A stretch of 64,000 nt of DNA from positions 124,001 through 188,000 of the forward strand of contig JBAJFG010000356.1 of the NCBI GenBank assembly GCA_037903475.1, in the 5' to 3' direction. Numbering within the stretch: the stretch's first letter is position 1; each line of letters begins with the position of its first letter. This DNA comes from Ancylostoma caninum (lineage: Eukaryota; Nematoda; Chromadorea; Rhabditida; Ancylostomatidae). The position numbers were made by a program, and so were the translations under genes. The notes beneath the pieces were generated by a model that had not been told where the DNA came from, made no database searches, and saw only the letters and a program-made list of their open reading frames with translations. Shown here in pieces: positions 1-10,844 of this stretch.

Positions 1-225
1 CAAAGCGCGTGGGTGAATACTTAAGCGAAACATTGAAACCGGCAACGCCCGACAACCGCAACACCCAGTGGTCTGCCGCATCGCACAGGTGGTGCGGCAT
101 GGCCACTTGGTGCTGCGATTTTTTCTGTGATTCAGGAGTGATTGACCGGGTCCGCAAACCCGTAATTATTAATCATACCCTGAAAATATCTAGAAATTTC
201 AACTCAACCTAAGCGCTTTAAATGT

Positions 226-353
226 CCAGGGCCAGGATGCATCATTGAGATTACCCAGGGTAAACATGTCGTTGTCCGCGCTAACAGTGGATAACTTTGT
301 GCAGTGTTAACACGTTTACCCTGGGTAATCTCAGATATGCATGCGGCCTCTGG
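226..353. mobile_element. Fold-back MITE, family D copy 1
   Basis: The two ends are inverted copies of each other. The left arm contains gagattacccagggtaaac and the right arm is its near-exact reverse complement, with gggcc-like outer tips. The total is about 128 bp with no coding capacity. Related copies lie near 20.4, 21.8, 24.9 and 30.2 kb, sharing the 'gattaccc' arm and the 'atgcatca' outer segment. The superfamily is unknown because no clear target duplication could be read. Confidence 0.7.
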
Positions 354-504
354 AAGTCATTTCTCATGCGATGAAATTTATTTATTTTAAAGCTTCTCTG
401 CTACCCAAGCACCTTTCAGGACTTCGAAAAGACCGGATTCGCAGGTGTTAACCGTTGGTGTGCTTGACCCACACAGAACCGGTTTTCTAGACTTTGGTGC
501 TGAC

Positions 505-759
505 CTGTTCCAGCTGGTGGTAAACAATCGCTCCGGCAGACTTGTCGGACATGTCCAGGTCGATCGGCAGGTTCAGCGACCAGATGTAGCCGTGCATCCA
601 GACGCTGCTGAAGAGGAAGTCGAAGAGATGAGCAGTGAGGAACACGGACACTGAGAGACGATAGGCCAGAGCCAGGAGCTTGCGCAGCCGCCGCTCCGAC
701 GGCGACACGGTGGATGGGTCTTCTGGTTCGAGGAACCTGATGCGGGCTAGGCGTTGCAT
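505..759 (-). CDS. Candidate internal exon of a membrane protein
   Basis: This 255-base open segment (85 codons) on the minus strand follows a strong acceptor (ctctttcag) and ends at a strong donor (cag|gtcagc). The translation starts MQRLARIRFLEPEDPS, has a basic stretch (SERRLRKL), then a long hydrophobic, aromatic-rich region around residues 29-62 (LLALAYRLSVSVFL, DFLFSSVWMHGYIW), and ends with a polar stretch (DMSDKSAGAIVYHQLEQ). That pattern suggests one or two membrane segments. Codon use is GC-richer than the flanking DNA. I do not recognise the family. Neighbouring exons were not found within the first 500 bases or in the 760-1,330 region, so this is probably one exon of a gene that runs off the window's left edge. 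The methionine directly after the acceptor may or may not be the start. Confidence 0.5.
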
Positions 760-1334
760 CTGAAAGAGCTACGTATATCGTATGGCGAAAAGCCAGAAAT
801 CCATAGAAGAATACTTGATGCTCTTGGAAGAAAGAAGCATGAATTATGCGTTGGAAGAAAAAAGCATGAATTACTTCACAATCCAATATTTCCCCAAATT
901 CCGACGAGCACCTTTCCAAATGGGCTTAAGTCTGCAAAGCCCCAAAATCCGGGGAAAAATATCCGTAAGTGCTTTTGTTTTACCCTCAACACGAGGCAAG
1001 GTGACTTTAAATGAGTGATTGAAACAATTAATGATTTAGAAGAAGGAAAGAAAGACAAAGAACGAGATTGACCGGAAAGCAAAGAAAAGAACGAAAAAAA
1101 ATGAAGAGAAACCTGAGTATCTACTTCTTTTGCTGAAAATAATTTAGTGGAAAGTACCAATTAGTCCTTTCCTTATTGAATTTCCATCTATTTCCTTCTT
1201 ATAGTTTGTTTATGAAAAGTTTAAGTTCACGCGCTGCACAAATTCTCCTCCCTACTTAGGTCTTAGCCCATTTCTTTCATTTAGATAAGTGTACTCATTA
1301 TGCAGGTCTCTAGACTACATATCTGCTCTCTTGA
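760..1334. other. Intergenic or intronic stretch without a supported gene
   Basis: Short open frames around 780-1,020 include a small internal duplication (gaagaaagcatgaattatg type, at 829-874). None has splice context or recognisable protein character. Upstream exons of the minus-strand 505-759 exon could lie here, but I could not place any. Confidence 0.5.
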
Positions 1335-2147
1335 AACATTCTATGGATTGGGTGAAACAGGGAACATTGAATCGATTTATTTAAATATTTTAAATCACAA
1401 TTAAATCGATAAATTGAAATTAAATAAATTTTAGGAAGAAACAAAGTTAAATTAGTGAATCAAAAATTATCAATTCAATTCAAATTTTTCGAGGGTGCTA
1501 CCTGTTACGTGTGTATACAAAGATGTGTTCGGAATAGAAATCGCGGAACATTAACGGATCGAGACCAAACTTTGCACACGTAGACTCGATGGGCCGACGG
1601 AGGCTTTTCGATACTTTCCACCGGAAATTATCGATTGGTTTATCGATTGTATCGATTCTACTGATTTTTTCTTGATTTTTGCCCGTGGACCTGTGTGAAC
1701 ATGTTTACTGCGGTACCATGACGAACATTCTGCACGAAGTGTCGACTTATCGATTTTATTGATCTTTCCACTTTTGCCCATGGGTCACTAAAGACATGTC
1801 TACTTCGGTCTCTTTATACGCTGAAAACGAATATGAGAAGTGTTTTACACATAAATGAATGCTTATCGATTTATTGATTTTGTTGATTTTCCGTTATTTT
1901 TGTACGGTGACCAGTGTAGACATGTCTACCGTTTACATGGTTAAATGTTCTTCAATGCGCTGAATACAAATGTAACAACCGCTATGCTCGAAGCTATCGA
2001 TTTTTTAATTTTATTGGTTCCTTCCAGGTTTGGTCTTTTTTCAGGGAGGGCATGCCTAGCGGGGTTATTAATTCGTTAGTTTAATTTTTAATTTGAATTA
2101 TTTTAATTAATTTAATATTTCCTGTTTCACTCAATCTATAGAATGTT
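1335..2147. mobile_element. Non-coding DNA element with inverted ends and internal ~120-bp repeats
   Basis: The left end (aacattctatggattggg, then tgaaacagg) is matched in inverted orientation at 2,115-2,147 (cctgtttcactcaatctata, then gaatgtt), giving roughly 33-bp terminal repeats that continue into AT-rich arms. Inside are at least three diverged tandem units of about 120 bp. Each has a TATCGATT-TATTGATTTT block followed by a 'gacatgt' segment (around 1,625, 1,745, 1,865 and 1,995). A similar TTATTGATTTATTGATTT block recurs near 6,120. No transposase is encoded. The class is not established. Confidence 0.6.
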
Positions 2148-3417
2148 CCACGGGTAACACATGCAGGGCCTCGCATAATGGATACACTTATATCCAAATA
2201 AAAAAGAAGGGAGATTTTGTAGAGGGGAGGTCCTGTGGAGGATGTTACATGAACTTTTTTTTTCAAAACAAACGTCAAGACAGAAATAGAAAAAGTGAGG
2301 AGGAAATTGGATAAAGAAAGAACTAGTTTTAGTATGGAGCGCAACATTCTTAGGAGCGGGAAAGCTGAAGGAGAAACAGGAAAATTTCTTCGACTAGTTA
2401 GTTCTCACGAGAAAGAAATAATCAGGTTTATCTTTAGTTTATACTCTTCTCATGTAGTTTTCTGGTCATTCCCTTTCTTTATCGTTTCTATTCTCTTCGA
2501 AATTCATAATTATTGTAATCGTGCATTAGTTATTCATTTCCTTGCTCGTGTGTTGAGGCTAAGAGCAAAAATACGCACAGATTTGTTTTCCCTGATGTTC
2601 GGAGCTTTATAGACTTCAGTCCATCTAATGAGAAGCTCGTCAAATTAGTCAGAAGCTTAAAAGGAAAGGGAAACGTGACCAAACATTGAGCAGCAGGTGT
2701 TGTTATACGTAGTCATCCAGCTGTAAAATTTATTTACTTATTTAGTTGTGCACTCGCAGGTGCGCCAGCAAGAAATCAAAACATAGCTTAAAACTGTGGT
2801 ATTAGCAAACAGAAACTAAAATTAATTAGAAACAGGGGACAAGGCAGAAAAGGCATCGATGATCTACATGCCGATGTTGGGACAGTGTATGGGCATTAAA
2901 AGCTGGGACCTGAATTGAGCAAATTTTTAAAATATGGGACGAAGTGGTCACAAAAAGCCGACACTGGTTAATTTTGTTAAAGTACATTGTATATGTAGTA
3001 GATGGTATACCATTAGTGACAAATATTATAGTTATTGCTATAGTGAGAAAATTAGTAATAGTTAACACTAAGTTAAAAAAGCGTTGAGAAGGATGAAACT
3101 ACGTATGGATCGACGCAGCGCAGAGACAGTCGATGGACGCTCAGCAGGCGAATCCTTGACCCCGGCGACGGCGCCGCCACGCACCGCAATTGAGATTTTG
3201 AAAATACTGCGTGTATACAGCGCAGTACGCAAAAAGTCTTCCGTGGACAGGCTATTCGGTTGTTGTTTACACACCCACGCCATACCTATCCCCGAGCACT
3301 GACCACGGCAGTCCAGTCCATCACTGAGTGCTGAAGTAATTTTTTATGTGCATCTGTAGAAGCGGGAATTATGTCATTAAAAATTTGCATATTGAGCAAA
3401 CACACTCTCAGTCCAGT
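2148..3417. other. No supported gene
   Basis: This AT-rich DNA has only short open frames in all directions. A moderately GC-rich patch at 3,085-3,200 has overlapping frames on both strands but no splice context. I see no RNA gene or clear repeat structure. Confidence 0.5.
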
Positions 3418-3660
3418 TGAAGGCAAGGTCCGGGCAAAATTCCATCTCCCGAATTTCTATTGGATTTGCAGCCCATGGCGACGCCTTGGACTAGAAATTT
3501 CAGCACAATATTCAGTAGCATAATCGTGGTGTATTAAATGAGAATGAAAACTATAGAAAAATCTGTGAAAAGGTCCCACAAAAAACGCTTTCTGTCGACG
3601 AATTTCGGTACGGCGCTTGCGGGTTTGCGGCGTCCGTGCTTTCAAATGACGTTACACGCT
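3418..3660. repeat. Dispersed repeat family C, copy 1
   Basis: This segment is the reverse complement of 27,598-27,838 over most of its length. It includes the block around 3,425-3,470 (gcaaggtccgggcaaaattc) and the block at 3,595-3,650 (cgcttgcgggtttgcggcg). Both copies can be read to give the peptide ARTPQTRKRRTE on the corresponding strand. Copy 1 also carries a 54-base segment (about 3,490-3,540) that copy 2 lacks and that recurs at about 3,952-3,998. This is probably a transposable element remnant of unknown class. Confidence 0.65.
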
Positions 3661-3942
3661 TTCAAATGCCCTACATGCTGTCCATTGTGGCGTCGTAGGA
3701 AGAAATTCATATCCAAAGGAGGGTGGCGGTCAAGACGTACGCCGCGACGCGACCGCGCCGCACGCATATACTTTTCAAGTTCAGGTCGTTTCTTCAAATT
3801 CGGCGCGCTAAATGACATCGGTGGCCACATCTTAACAATTTGTGGGTTCCGATAGCACTAATCTATCCCACTCAAGCTCGAAAAAGTTGTCCATATCCAC
3901 GCAGAACTGCTTAGAGTAAGCCATTGGTTTGAGCGGTGAAGA

Positions 3943-3999
3943 GACGCCTAGAGATTTCAGCACAATATTCAGTGGCATAATCGTGGTGTATTAAATGAG
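3943..3999 (+). repeat. Second copy of a ~55-bp segment inserted in family C copy 1
   Basis: The stretch from gagatttcagcacaatattc to gtggtgtattaaatgag repeats the segment at about 3,486-3,541 with only a few substitutions, in the same orientation and about 457 bases apart. It suggests a local duplication or two insertions of the same small element. Confidence 0.65.
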
Positions 4000-4768
4000 T
4001 TGGATAAATAAATAAATGAGTAAACCGGTAAATCTTAATCGCTCTGTTTACCTTTTGTCAGAAAGGCAGGGGTATCGCATGGGACATTTGTTGGCAGTTA
4101 CTGTTTTATATAAAGCTACTATGCAAGGCCGATTCGTGACAGCCATAGGCGACGGTCAGCCCAGTAGTTGATCGCGTTCGGGTTGGAAGGTTTGCCGCAA
4201 AGCCGCAAAGATTGCGCACAGTGGGTAACATGGTCAACTCGCTAAAATTGTCCTTCTAGATAAGCATTTCATGCTACCCACTGAGACAGTTTTTCGCTCT
4301 CAATGCCCAATATTTATTATTATTAGAGATTCATGAAATTGCTCTACTCAAATTCTTTCCTCCACTTTTATTAACTCTTAAGTAGGCTCAAAAGATCTGA
4401 TGAGTACCTGAAAAGAAGACCTCTTGTATAGTCCGTTTAAAGAAGTTTTTGGTACTTGGACCATAGAGCTGGGATATTTTTTTTACTTTAACTTATTGAA
4501 TGCACTAAAAGTGCTCCACCAAAACCTGCAATTAGAAATACACTATTAGATAAGCTACGCAGAAATTATGTCATCGAACAGCAACACAATCGTTACACTA
4601 GAAGCGAATATATCATCTCATTCCAAAACCCCCAAATGTGTTTAATTATACGTTTAGGTGTTGCATCTTTGAATAGAATACCAACAATAGAACCACATTT
4701 CGAGAAGGTTCGTTGTTGAAACGGGCAGGTATTTATTAGATTCAGTTTGTTATCTAGATTTACCTGTA

Positions 4769-5678
4769 CAGGGTGCGCAATAAGTTCTTGACTACATATT
4801 TCCATAGCAGCGGAATTGAATGCAGTGGCATGCCCTCTATGACCACACCAAAGCAACTCAATGACAACTCGTATAACCCAACAGGTCGGGAATATGTCGG
4901 GGTTTGCTTTTGTAATAGTTCGAAGTTGAGCAGGAGACGCACCCATCGCGGCATGGAGCATCGATGTCATCTTAGAACTGGGACCACTCTTCAGAACAGG
5001 CTGTTCTATTTTCATCAGAGAAATGGGTTAGGTGTGAAAAGCATTGGAGAATTCTGGGGTTAGAAGAGAATTCCGTTTTCCCTCTCACTTGAAGAACTCC
5101 ATAATTTTTATGAAAAGATGCCCAGTCAGTGCAAATTTGCTTAGCTTTTTGTGGTTCACTACATCAACGTCACGGTCAGTTTTATTTGAACAGCATTTTA
5201 AGGGAGAAGAAACCTTGCTGCAAATAAATTTATATTGGATACTCCAACCGTGACGTTTCAGTAAGAGTCAAAATTTGCTCATAGATCAAGTGCCTCTACT
5301 GGAGTGATGCGCGGAGGAAGTCCTGTGCTGAGATCTAATTCTCATGCAGCACTAATCTGAATCCGATGAATTGTTATGTTGTACCAGTTCCAACAGCAAA
5401 TCAAGTGCTACATTATGCAAAAGTTTGAGCTCGTACCATAAGGCTGGGGAAAAGCTTTGGAAAGATTCAGACAAGAAATACTACCGTGCTGCGATGGGTG
5501 CGTCTCCCAGTCTAATTTGAGCTGCTACAAAGGCAAATGACGATATATTCCCGACCTGTTGAGTTACGTGAGTTGCTATTGAGTTCGCTTAGTGCGGCCA
5601 TAGACGTCATACCATTGAGTTGAATTCTGCTGCTATGCTGGCACTAAATATGATGTGCAAGAACTTATGGCGCACCTG
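4769..5678. mobile_element. Tc1/mariner-type fold-back element with ~195-bp inverted arms
   Basis: The ends read cagggtgcgcaataagttct and, reverse-complemented, caggtgcgccataagttctt. Both are flanked by TA (4,767-4,768 and 5,679-5,680), the target duplication expected of Tc1/mariner elements. The inverted similarity continues inward for about 195 bases to near 4,963 and 5,484, at roughly 75 percent identity by eye, through the shared blocks caggtcgggaatat and gggagacgcacccatcgc. The 520-base middle has no transposase. The arms have diverged considerably, so it is an old non-autonomous copy. Confidence 0.75.
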
Positions 5679-5680
5679 TA

Positions 5681-6483
5681 TACGTCTCAACTCATCAGCA
5701 TTTTCAGCTGATCCTACAGGGACCCTCGTTGATCGTCCATTAGATGAAATTGTGCGTGAAGAGCAGTCTTTGACCTTATCCTTTATATTATGTGCGTGCG
5801 TCAGTCTCACTCCAGATGCACTACGAATTTGATGAAGTTTTCGCAGTCAGTCAAAGCGTTATGTACATTCTCAATGAAAAGAAGGTGCTGCCGCCTCGAA
5901 ACAGTTAACGCGTGCGTTTCGGCTGCGTCAGCGGTGCTATAGGCTCTATCCTTCATCATATAGACGCAACTAGTGTAAGTTATCCTATAAAGTTGTGTGA
6001 ATGTTCGTTTTGTGCAAGAAGCCGCTTACACATATGAATAAGATATCTAGAAATAACTAGAACAAATGTGTAAAAAAATGAAACAAACAAACAACAAAAC
6101 GAACAAATAATATTTTATGTTATTGATTTATTGATTTCATTGATTATCCGCAATTTGTGCTGCAGGTTTGGTGGAGTGTGTATGTGTATAAGTAAAGTAA
6201 AATAAAGTAACAAGTACAGCTCCTCGATCCAGAATTTCTATGAATTGTCGCCAATATTCACATATGATTGCTTATAGCGGTGTTCAGTCGCATTTTTGTT
6301 GTAATTTGTCACTCATCGTTGAATTAACACGTAAAAATAGAAACATTTCAACGAAACAAGGAGGAGTGGCATCCTAATATGGAAAGCGGTGTTATAGGAG
6401 TTTTCGATTTTTAGTTGATTCGTTGAAGCAGCATTTGCTAGAAGCCACTAGCTAGTAGAAAAGCAATTTACACGTTTAATTTT
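5681..6483. other. No supported gene; traces of repeats
   Basis: Around 5,870-5,975 a degenerate copy of the family G sequence (ending tccttcatcatatagacgc) is visible. Around 6,118-6,145 a TTATTGATTTATTGATTT block matches the internal repeat of the 1,335-2,147 element. An ATTAAA on the minus strand near 6,477 could be the polyadenylation signal of the gene ending at 6,484. Confidence 0.5.
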
Positions 6484-7429
6484 TTATTGACTTCTTAGCT
6501 CATCTCCTCCTGTTCTTCCCTGCTCTTTACAGGGCTTCAAGTGCTCCCGCAATCCATCGCCAGTGCTGGTTCTTAGCTTGTAGTCCAATGCCATGAGAAA
6601 ACGATTCGTCAACGTAGTGAGCGTATCTCGCTGATCGTTGTTTATGTGGAAATCCTTCATTAGTGGGAACGTTGTTGCCAACGTACTGGCTGCTCTCTCG
6701 ATAGCTGGTCCAAGTCCAATAGTGAGATCTGCGAAATTGTCAACGGAATCGATTCGGGAGAGCATAATCTGTAAGCGAACCAATAAATATACGACCTTGT
6801 AATGTTTTGAAGGATTTCTGAAAAATGTATGAGAGTTAGAAAGGGTTTTTAAATTCAGAAAAAATGTGATTGAGAGCAAAATAGTCCCTCATTTCCCACG
6901 CTAACAGAAGTGACTTGGAATTTGTCACTTTTGTGCAGATGTGGGTGAAGTGCACAAGAATTCATCCGACTAAATTTTAAATAAAATTCTGGGCATGAAT
7001 TATTCTCCCGGCGAAAGATTTTAGGCATGTAATTTATTTCCTCTAACTCCCCTCCCAACGTAAAACCGTCAGAACGCAAAAATAAAAATAAATAAACAAG
7101 TAGAAAAAAGAAAAAAAGGAAAGGAATGAAAAAATAAATGAATAGAGAATGAATAGCTAGATACATTGATGGCATCCACATCGTATGACGTCAGACTGGA
7201 CAGATTCAGCGCTTTCTCGTCAAATCCTTTATTTCCCGACCTTGTGCACATTTGTTCTAGCTGGCATATTTGAGCCAATGACATTGAATGCAGAACGCTG
7301 AAATGCAGAAATAATGTCAAAACAGAAGAGCAATTGTTATATGTTACATGTTGCTCACTTTTTCAATAAATCTCCTGCAGCAAGGCACACCCTTGATGGA
7401 ATGAGCGACGAACAGTGCAGTAGCAAGAA
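6484..7429 (-). CDS. Predicted three-exon gene of unknown function (3' part)
   Basis: Three minus-strand exons join in phase. 7,429-7,359 lies between tttcag and gtgagc. 7,297-7,165 lies between tttcag and gtatct. The terminal exon 6,768-6,484 follows cttacag and ends in TAA. The joined product is about 163 residues. It begins with a hydrophobic, signal-peptide-like stretch (FLLLHCSSLIPSRVCLA), has three cysteines near residues 36-44 and a helical, Thr/Leu-rich C-terminal half (IERAASTLATTFPLM, TLTTLTNRFLMALDYKL), and ends KEQGRTGGDELRSQ. The initiating exon was not found; a different frame at 7,488-7,359 also reads as a signal peptide but is out of phase with the next exon. I do not recognise the family. 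A small secreted nematode protein is the most reasonable guess, and that is inference. Confidence 0.45.
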
Positions 7430-7657
7430 CTGAAAGGTGGATAAAGTCGAGCACTTCACAGCCTCTAAGATGGAAACCAAGGTTCATACAACAAAGATAG
7501 ATTAAATGTAAAATAAATAATAATCAATATAAAATAAATAAAATATAAATTGGAATTTCCAATGAATTTTTAATTCGGGAAAATATCTGCTAAGTGGAAA
7601 TAGACCTACTGATCTTGGATTCAGATAAGGATTCGCGAGAAGGGTAATTTATAGTAG

Positions 7658-7898
7658 CTGCGTGCGTTAGTCGCACATCAGTCGCACGCATCCATTTGCA
7701 AGGGATTTTCCATGGAGACCGGTCAATGTACTCTTCAATGAAAAAAACACGAGGCCGCCGTGAGGCCGTAGACAATGTACATTTTCAATGAAAAGAACAC
7801 GAGGCCGCCGTGAGGCCGTAGACGCTTGCGTCTGAGCTGCGACTGCGATGCGACTGCTATGCGACTGGGCCTTATTCTTCATCATATAGACGCACGCA
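7658..7898. mobile_element. MITE-like element, family G copy with internal tandem duplication
   Basis: The ends carry inverted tgcgtgcgt-type sequences (gctgcgtgcgttagtc on the left, tagacgcacgcacc on the right). Inside, a segment of about 54 bp containing cacgaggccgccgtgaggcc and gtagac occurs twice in tandem (about 7,731-7,823). Related sequence occurs at 12,797-13,000, 60,751-60,842 and, degenerate, at 5,870-5,975, marked by gagctgcgactgggccta. No coding capacity is present. Confidence 0.65.
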
Positions 7899-7899
7899 C

Positions 7900-9529
7900 C
7901 CACCACACAAAAGATGAATACCGTGGAAACCAGTTGATAAATAGAAAATTCTACCAAAAAAACATCTGAACTAGAAAAACTAGCTTCACTGTATTCTATT
8001 AACTGAATACCTAATAAAATAAGCAGCTAAAATACAAGTTAAAATTATACTATTAATCATCCACTATAAATTGCCCCAGAGATATAAGGCCTTACAAAGG
8101 CGTAGAGAATATTAAGAGCAATCCTTATTATAAGCCATGACGTCATATACCATATCTATCACATCACATGGCCATATGAGAACGAAAGGTCGTGATGCAC
8201 CGTGTGCATCACGTGGTCTGCAACGATTTGGAATGTTGTAGCTATTGTTGGGCATTTTTTCCATGTGCACACATTCTTACCAAAGAAGCATGGGTACCAT
8301 TTAGGATTCTTTTTCTTGTTTTTCCAAAATTTTCTGTTTTTCCACATTGCTTGCTTCATTTCATATGATTTTCAGATAGTTTGGTGACATCGCTTGCGTG
8401 CCAACGTCGACGACATTTCTAAAGGTCTCGACATATGAAAAGCAGCTGATGGATGAAATTCTGGAATCTAGTGCTCATTTGCCTTTTTCTGTCAAGTGTC
8501 AAATATAAGTACGTACTATGTCATTGCATGAAATGAAGTTAAAATGAGTTTTGATTGTCTTCCTATTTCAATTTATGTATTTCTATTACTATAGGTCCAC
8601 CATTTATAATTTCGTACATTCTAAAGCATAGTTTTGGTTCCCTTTGTTAATGTGACCTAGAGACAGTCGAAAATCAAATGATTCTTCATATACCAGAGAT
8701 ATCTACGTTTGTTACGTGGTACCAGGACCTTGTTACATAACCTCTACTTGGATAAGGCTATTATTTCCGTGCAAAGCCAGTGTCGAATTTCCTTCTCCGA
8801 TCCTCATTCGCTCCATGCGAAAAACTTTTTCCGCCCATATATATCTCACACTTCCTCTCGTGGCTCTGACACGTGCTTCTCAATCTCTCCAAAACTGATT
8901 TCAACAATTTTTTTTCACGGAAATTTAACTAAGGGTTGGGGAGCCGTCCTCCCATCTCGTTTTTTTTTAAGGAACTATATATTGTTTCTAATGGTCGAAT
9001 TATTAGGTATTATTCAGCTTTTTTGTTTGTAGGTTCAACTATTTATTGGTGAATTGTGTCCCACGACTTTTGATGGTGCACCTATGTGGTGTATTCAGTA
9101 AGTAAATAAATACACTCGTCCTGCCTCTTTGACAACAGGAAGTCCCAATTTTATCTTCAGCGTATCTTGTAGTGCATATAAAATGAATAAACAATCACTG
9201 CATTTGATAAACAGTAACAAAGAACTCACATTACTAATAACATTATGTGAAAGAGCGAAGCGTGCTAACTCAGTGCACACCTTGCAAACACCGCATAGAC
9301 GTTGTGAAGCGTTGTTGACTCCAATTAAAGCGGAGCAGAAGAGAAACACGAGTAAAAATTCTCGACAACGCAACATAGCTCGGTTGAAATCACTGATTGT
9401 GAGGTGTTTGTCACCTCTGTCGTCATGTGTTGATGCCGTAAACATTTTCGTTTGTCAATATCTTTGCCTTGCTCACAACTGTCAGCATTCCAATTGTTGC
9501 AACAATGCTATGAAATATCTGCCGTTCTA
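7900..9529. other. No supported gene
   Basis: Only short frames in AT-rich DNA. It includes a 23-bp palindrome at about 8,191-8,213. The longest frames (8,709-9,032 plus; 9,129-9,533 plus with 9,095-9,445 minus) lack splice signals in frame and resemble no family I know. Confidence 0.5.
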
Positions 9530-10399
9530 TTAGGGTGTAAGAAAGTCTTGAGCCGATTTTTTTGAAAGTTCCAGAACTTTTGATTATTGATCGGTACCCA
9601 TGATCTACCATGTGGTAATCGTAGACCAAGCTCGGGGCTTCTCCATAATAGGCATATATAGCCGAATTGGCTTTCCTAACTTTAATTACGACGTCAATTC
9701 CAGAAGAGGTCCTCCTACCCAAGATCAGTTTTTCCTTCATTGACCACACCGAAAGGAGTTTTTGGAATAACTAATTACTGGAGATGAGAGTTGTGTCCTC
9801 TACGATTCTAACATACATCTTGCCATGTGGCTCCATCGAGCAGAAGATCCACCAAATCGCACCCCCACCCAAACAAGTGTTTCCTTTGCTACCTCTGGAA
9901 TTCGCCAGGAATGTCGTATTATAAACTGCTCCCGCAAACATACAAGGTCATCAGCAACACATACGCCAATCAGTTCGGGAAGGCCGCGGATGCTGTTCGA
10001 GAAAAACGGCCAAGACGAGTTTTTTGTACACCTACGCCATGGTGACGCTAGGCCCCATTTTGCTTAAGGGACCCCTGAAAAATAGGAGGAGATGGGTTGG
10101 GACACGCTTCCCCACTTACCGTATTCTCCTGACGTTGCCACTTCTGATCGTCACTTATTTCATCCCCTCGAGGCATTCCTGGCTAAGAAAAAATTCACCA
10201 AAGTTGACCATGTTGAAACGGAGGTCGGCGATTTCTTCCCAGTTCTGGGAGAAGGGGAACGCTGACCTGCCCATTAGGTGGGACACAGCATTGACTAACT
10301 GTGGCTATCATATTGTTGAGCAAATTCCACTCTGGGCTGAGCAATAAAATAAAGCGCAAAAAAAGTCCAAAACGGCTCAAGACTTTCTTACCACCCTAA
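9530..10399 (+). mobile_element. Decayed mariner transposon with TA target duplication
   Basis: The ends are inverted repeats of about 30 bp: ttagggtgtaagaaagtctt on the left, and its inverse with tgagccg and accaccctaa on the right. They are flanked by TA at 9,528-9,529 and 10,400-10,401. The plus strand still shows pieces of a mariner transposase: a YYKLLPQTYKVIS segment near 9,930, a degenerate version of the conserved DNARPH motif (GDARPHFA, near 10,050), and a C-terminal PHLPYSPDVATSD block near 10,110 whose aspartate matches the third catalytic residue of the DD34D triad. Several frameshifts separate these pieces, so the copy cannot encode an active enzyme. Confidence 0.85.
9870..10347 (+). 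pseudogene. Mariner (DD34D) transposase pseudogene
   Basis: This is the C-terminal part of a mariner-family transposase, spread over at least three frames. In order it reads a strand-transfer domain segment (SYYKLLPQTY, YANQFGKAADAVREKRPRR), the degraded second-aspartate motif region, the PYSPD motif, then a stretch like that of intact relatives (HPLEAFLAKKKFTK) and a final RWDTALTNCGYHIVEQ. The N-terminal DNA-binding half is not recognisable in 9,560-9,860. This is family knowledge applied to visible motifs; a protein alignment would fix the breakpoints. Confidence 0.75.
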
Positions 10400-10579
10400 T
10401 ATTATATTAGGTGTTATTTTTTCATTCCATTGCCATCATCGTCTCCCCCTTGAAATCACTGCTTCGGATTTACTTTGGAATTTTTAGAGCCGAATGAAGC
10501 ACCATGTTCTTCAAATTCATTTTTCCCAGGACGTCGAAGTGCTAAAAAATTTTCTAGAGCGTTGTAGTACGATCACATA

Positions 10580-10843
10580 CAGTAAGCATCGATGGCGGTG
10601 CATTTTTCGTGCAAGCGCACGCCGCGCGACCGCGCCGCTTGCGCTGGAGTCCTCGTCGCGACAAGAAACTATTGGCTTTCCTTGATAATTAATTAGTATT
10701 CTTGACAGTTGACATCGAAAATGATGGGAAATTGTTAAGAAAACTGTGATTTGCCACCACGTCGGCCATCCCAGCGAGAGCGGCGCGGTTGCGGTGCGTG
10801 CTTCCCGTGTCCGCGTAAAACGCACCGCTATTGACGCTTACTT
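10580..10843. mobile_element. GC-rich Tc1-like MITE, family E copy 1
   Basis: The left end cagtaagcatcgatggcggt and the inverted right end (aagtaagcgtcaatagcggt) match at most positions and lie next to TA on the left. Further in, both arms carry GC-rich blocks built on cgcgaccgcgccgc and its inverse. The length is about 264 bp and it is non-coding. It shares architecture with 19,751-20,019 and, in part, with the sequence around 3,740-3,765. Confidence 0.65.
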
Positions 10844-10844
10844 A

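Noticed and set aside
416..919. 167-codon minus-strand frame overlapping the 505-759 exon
   Set aside because: It is the shadow of the better supported exon in another frame.
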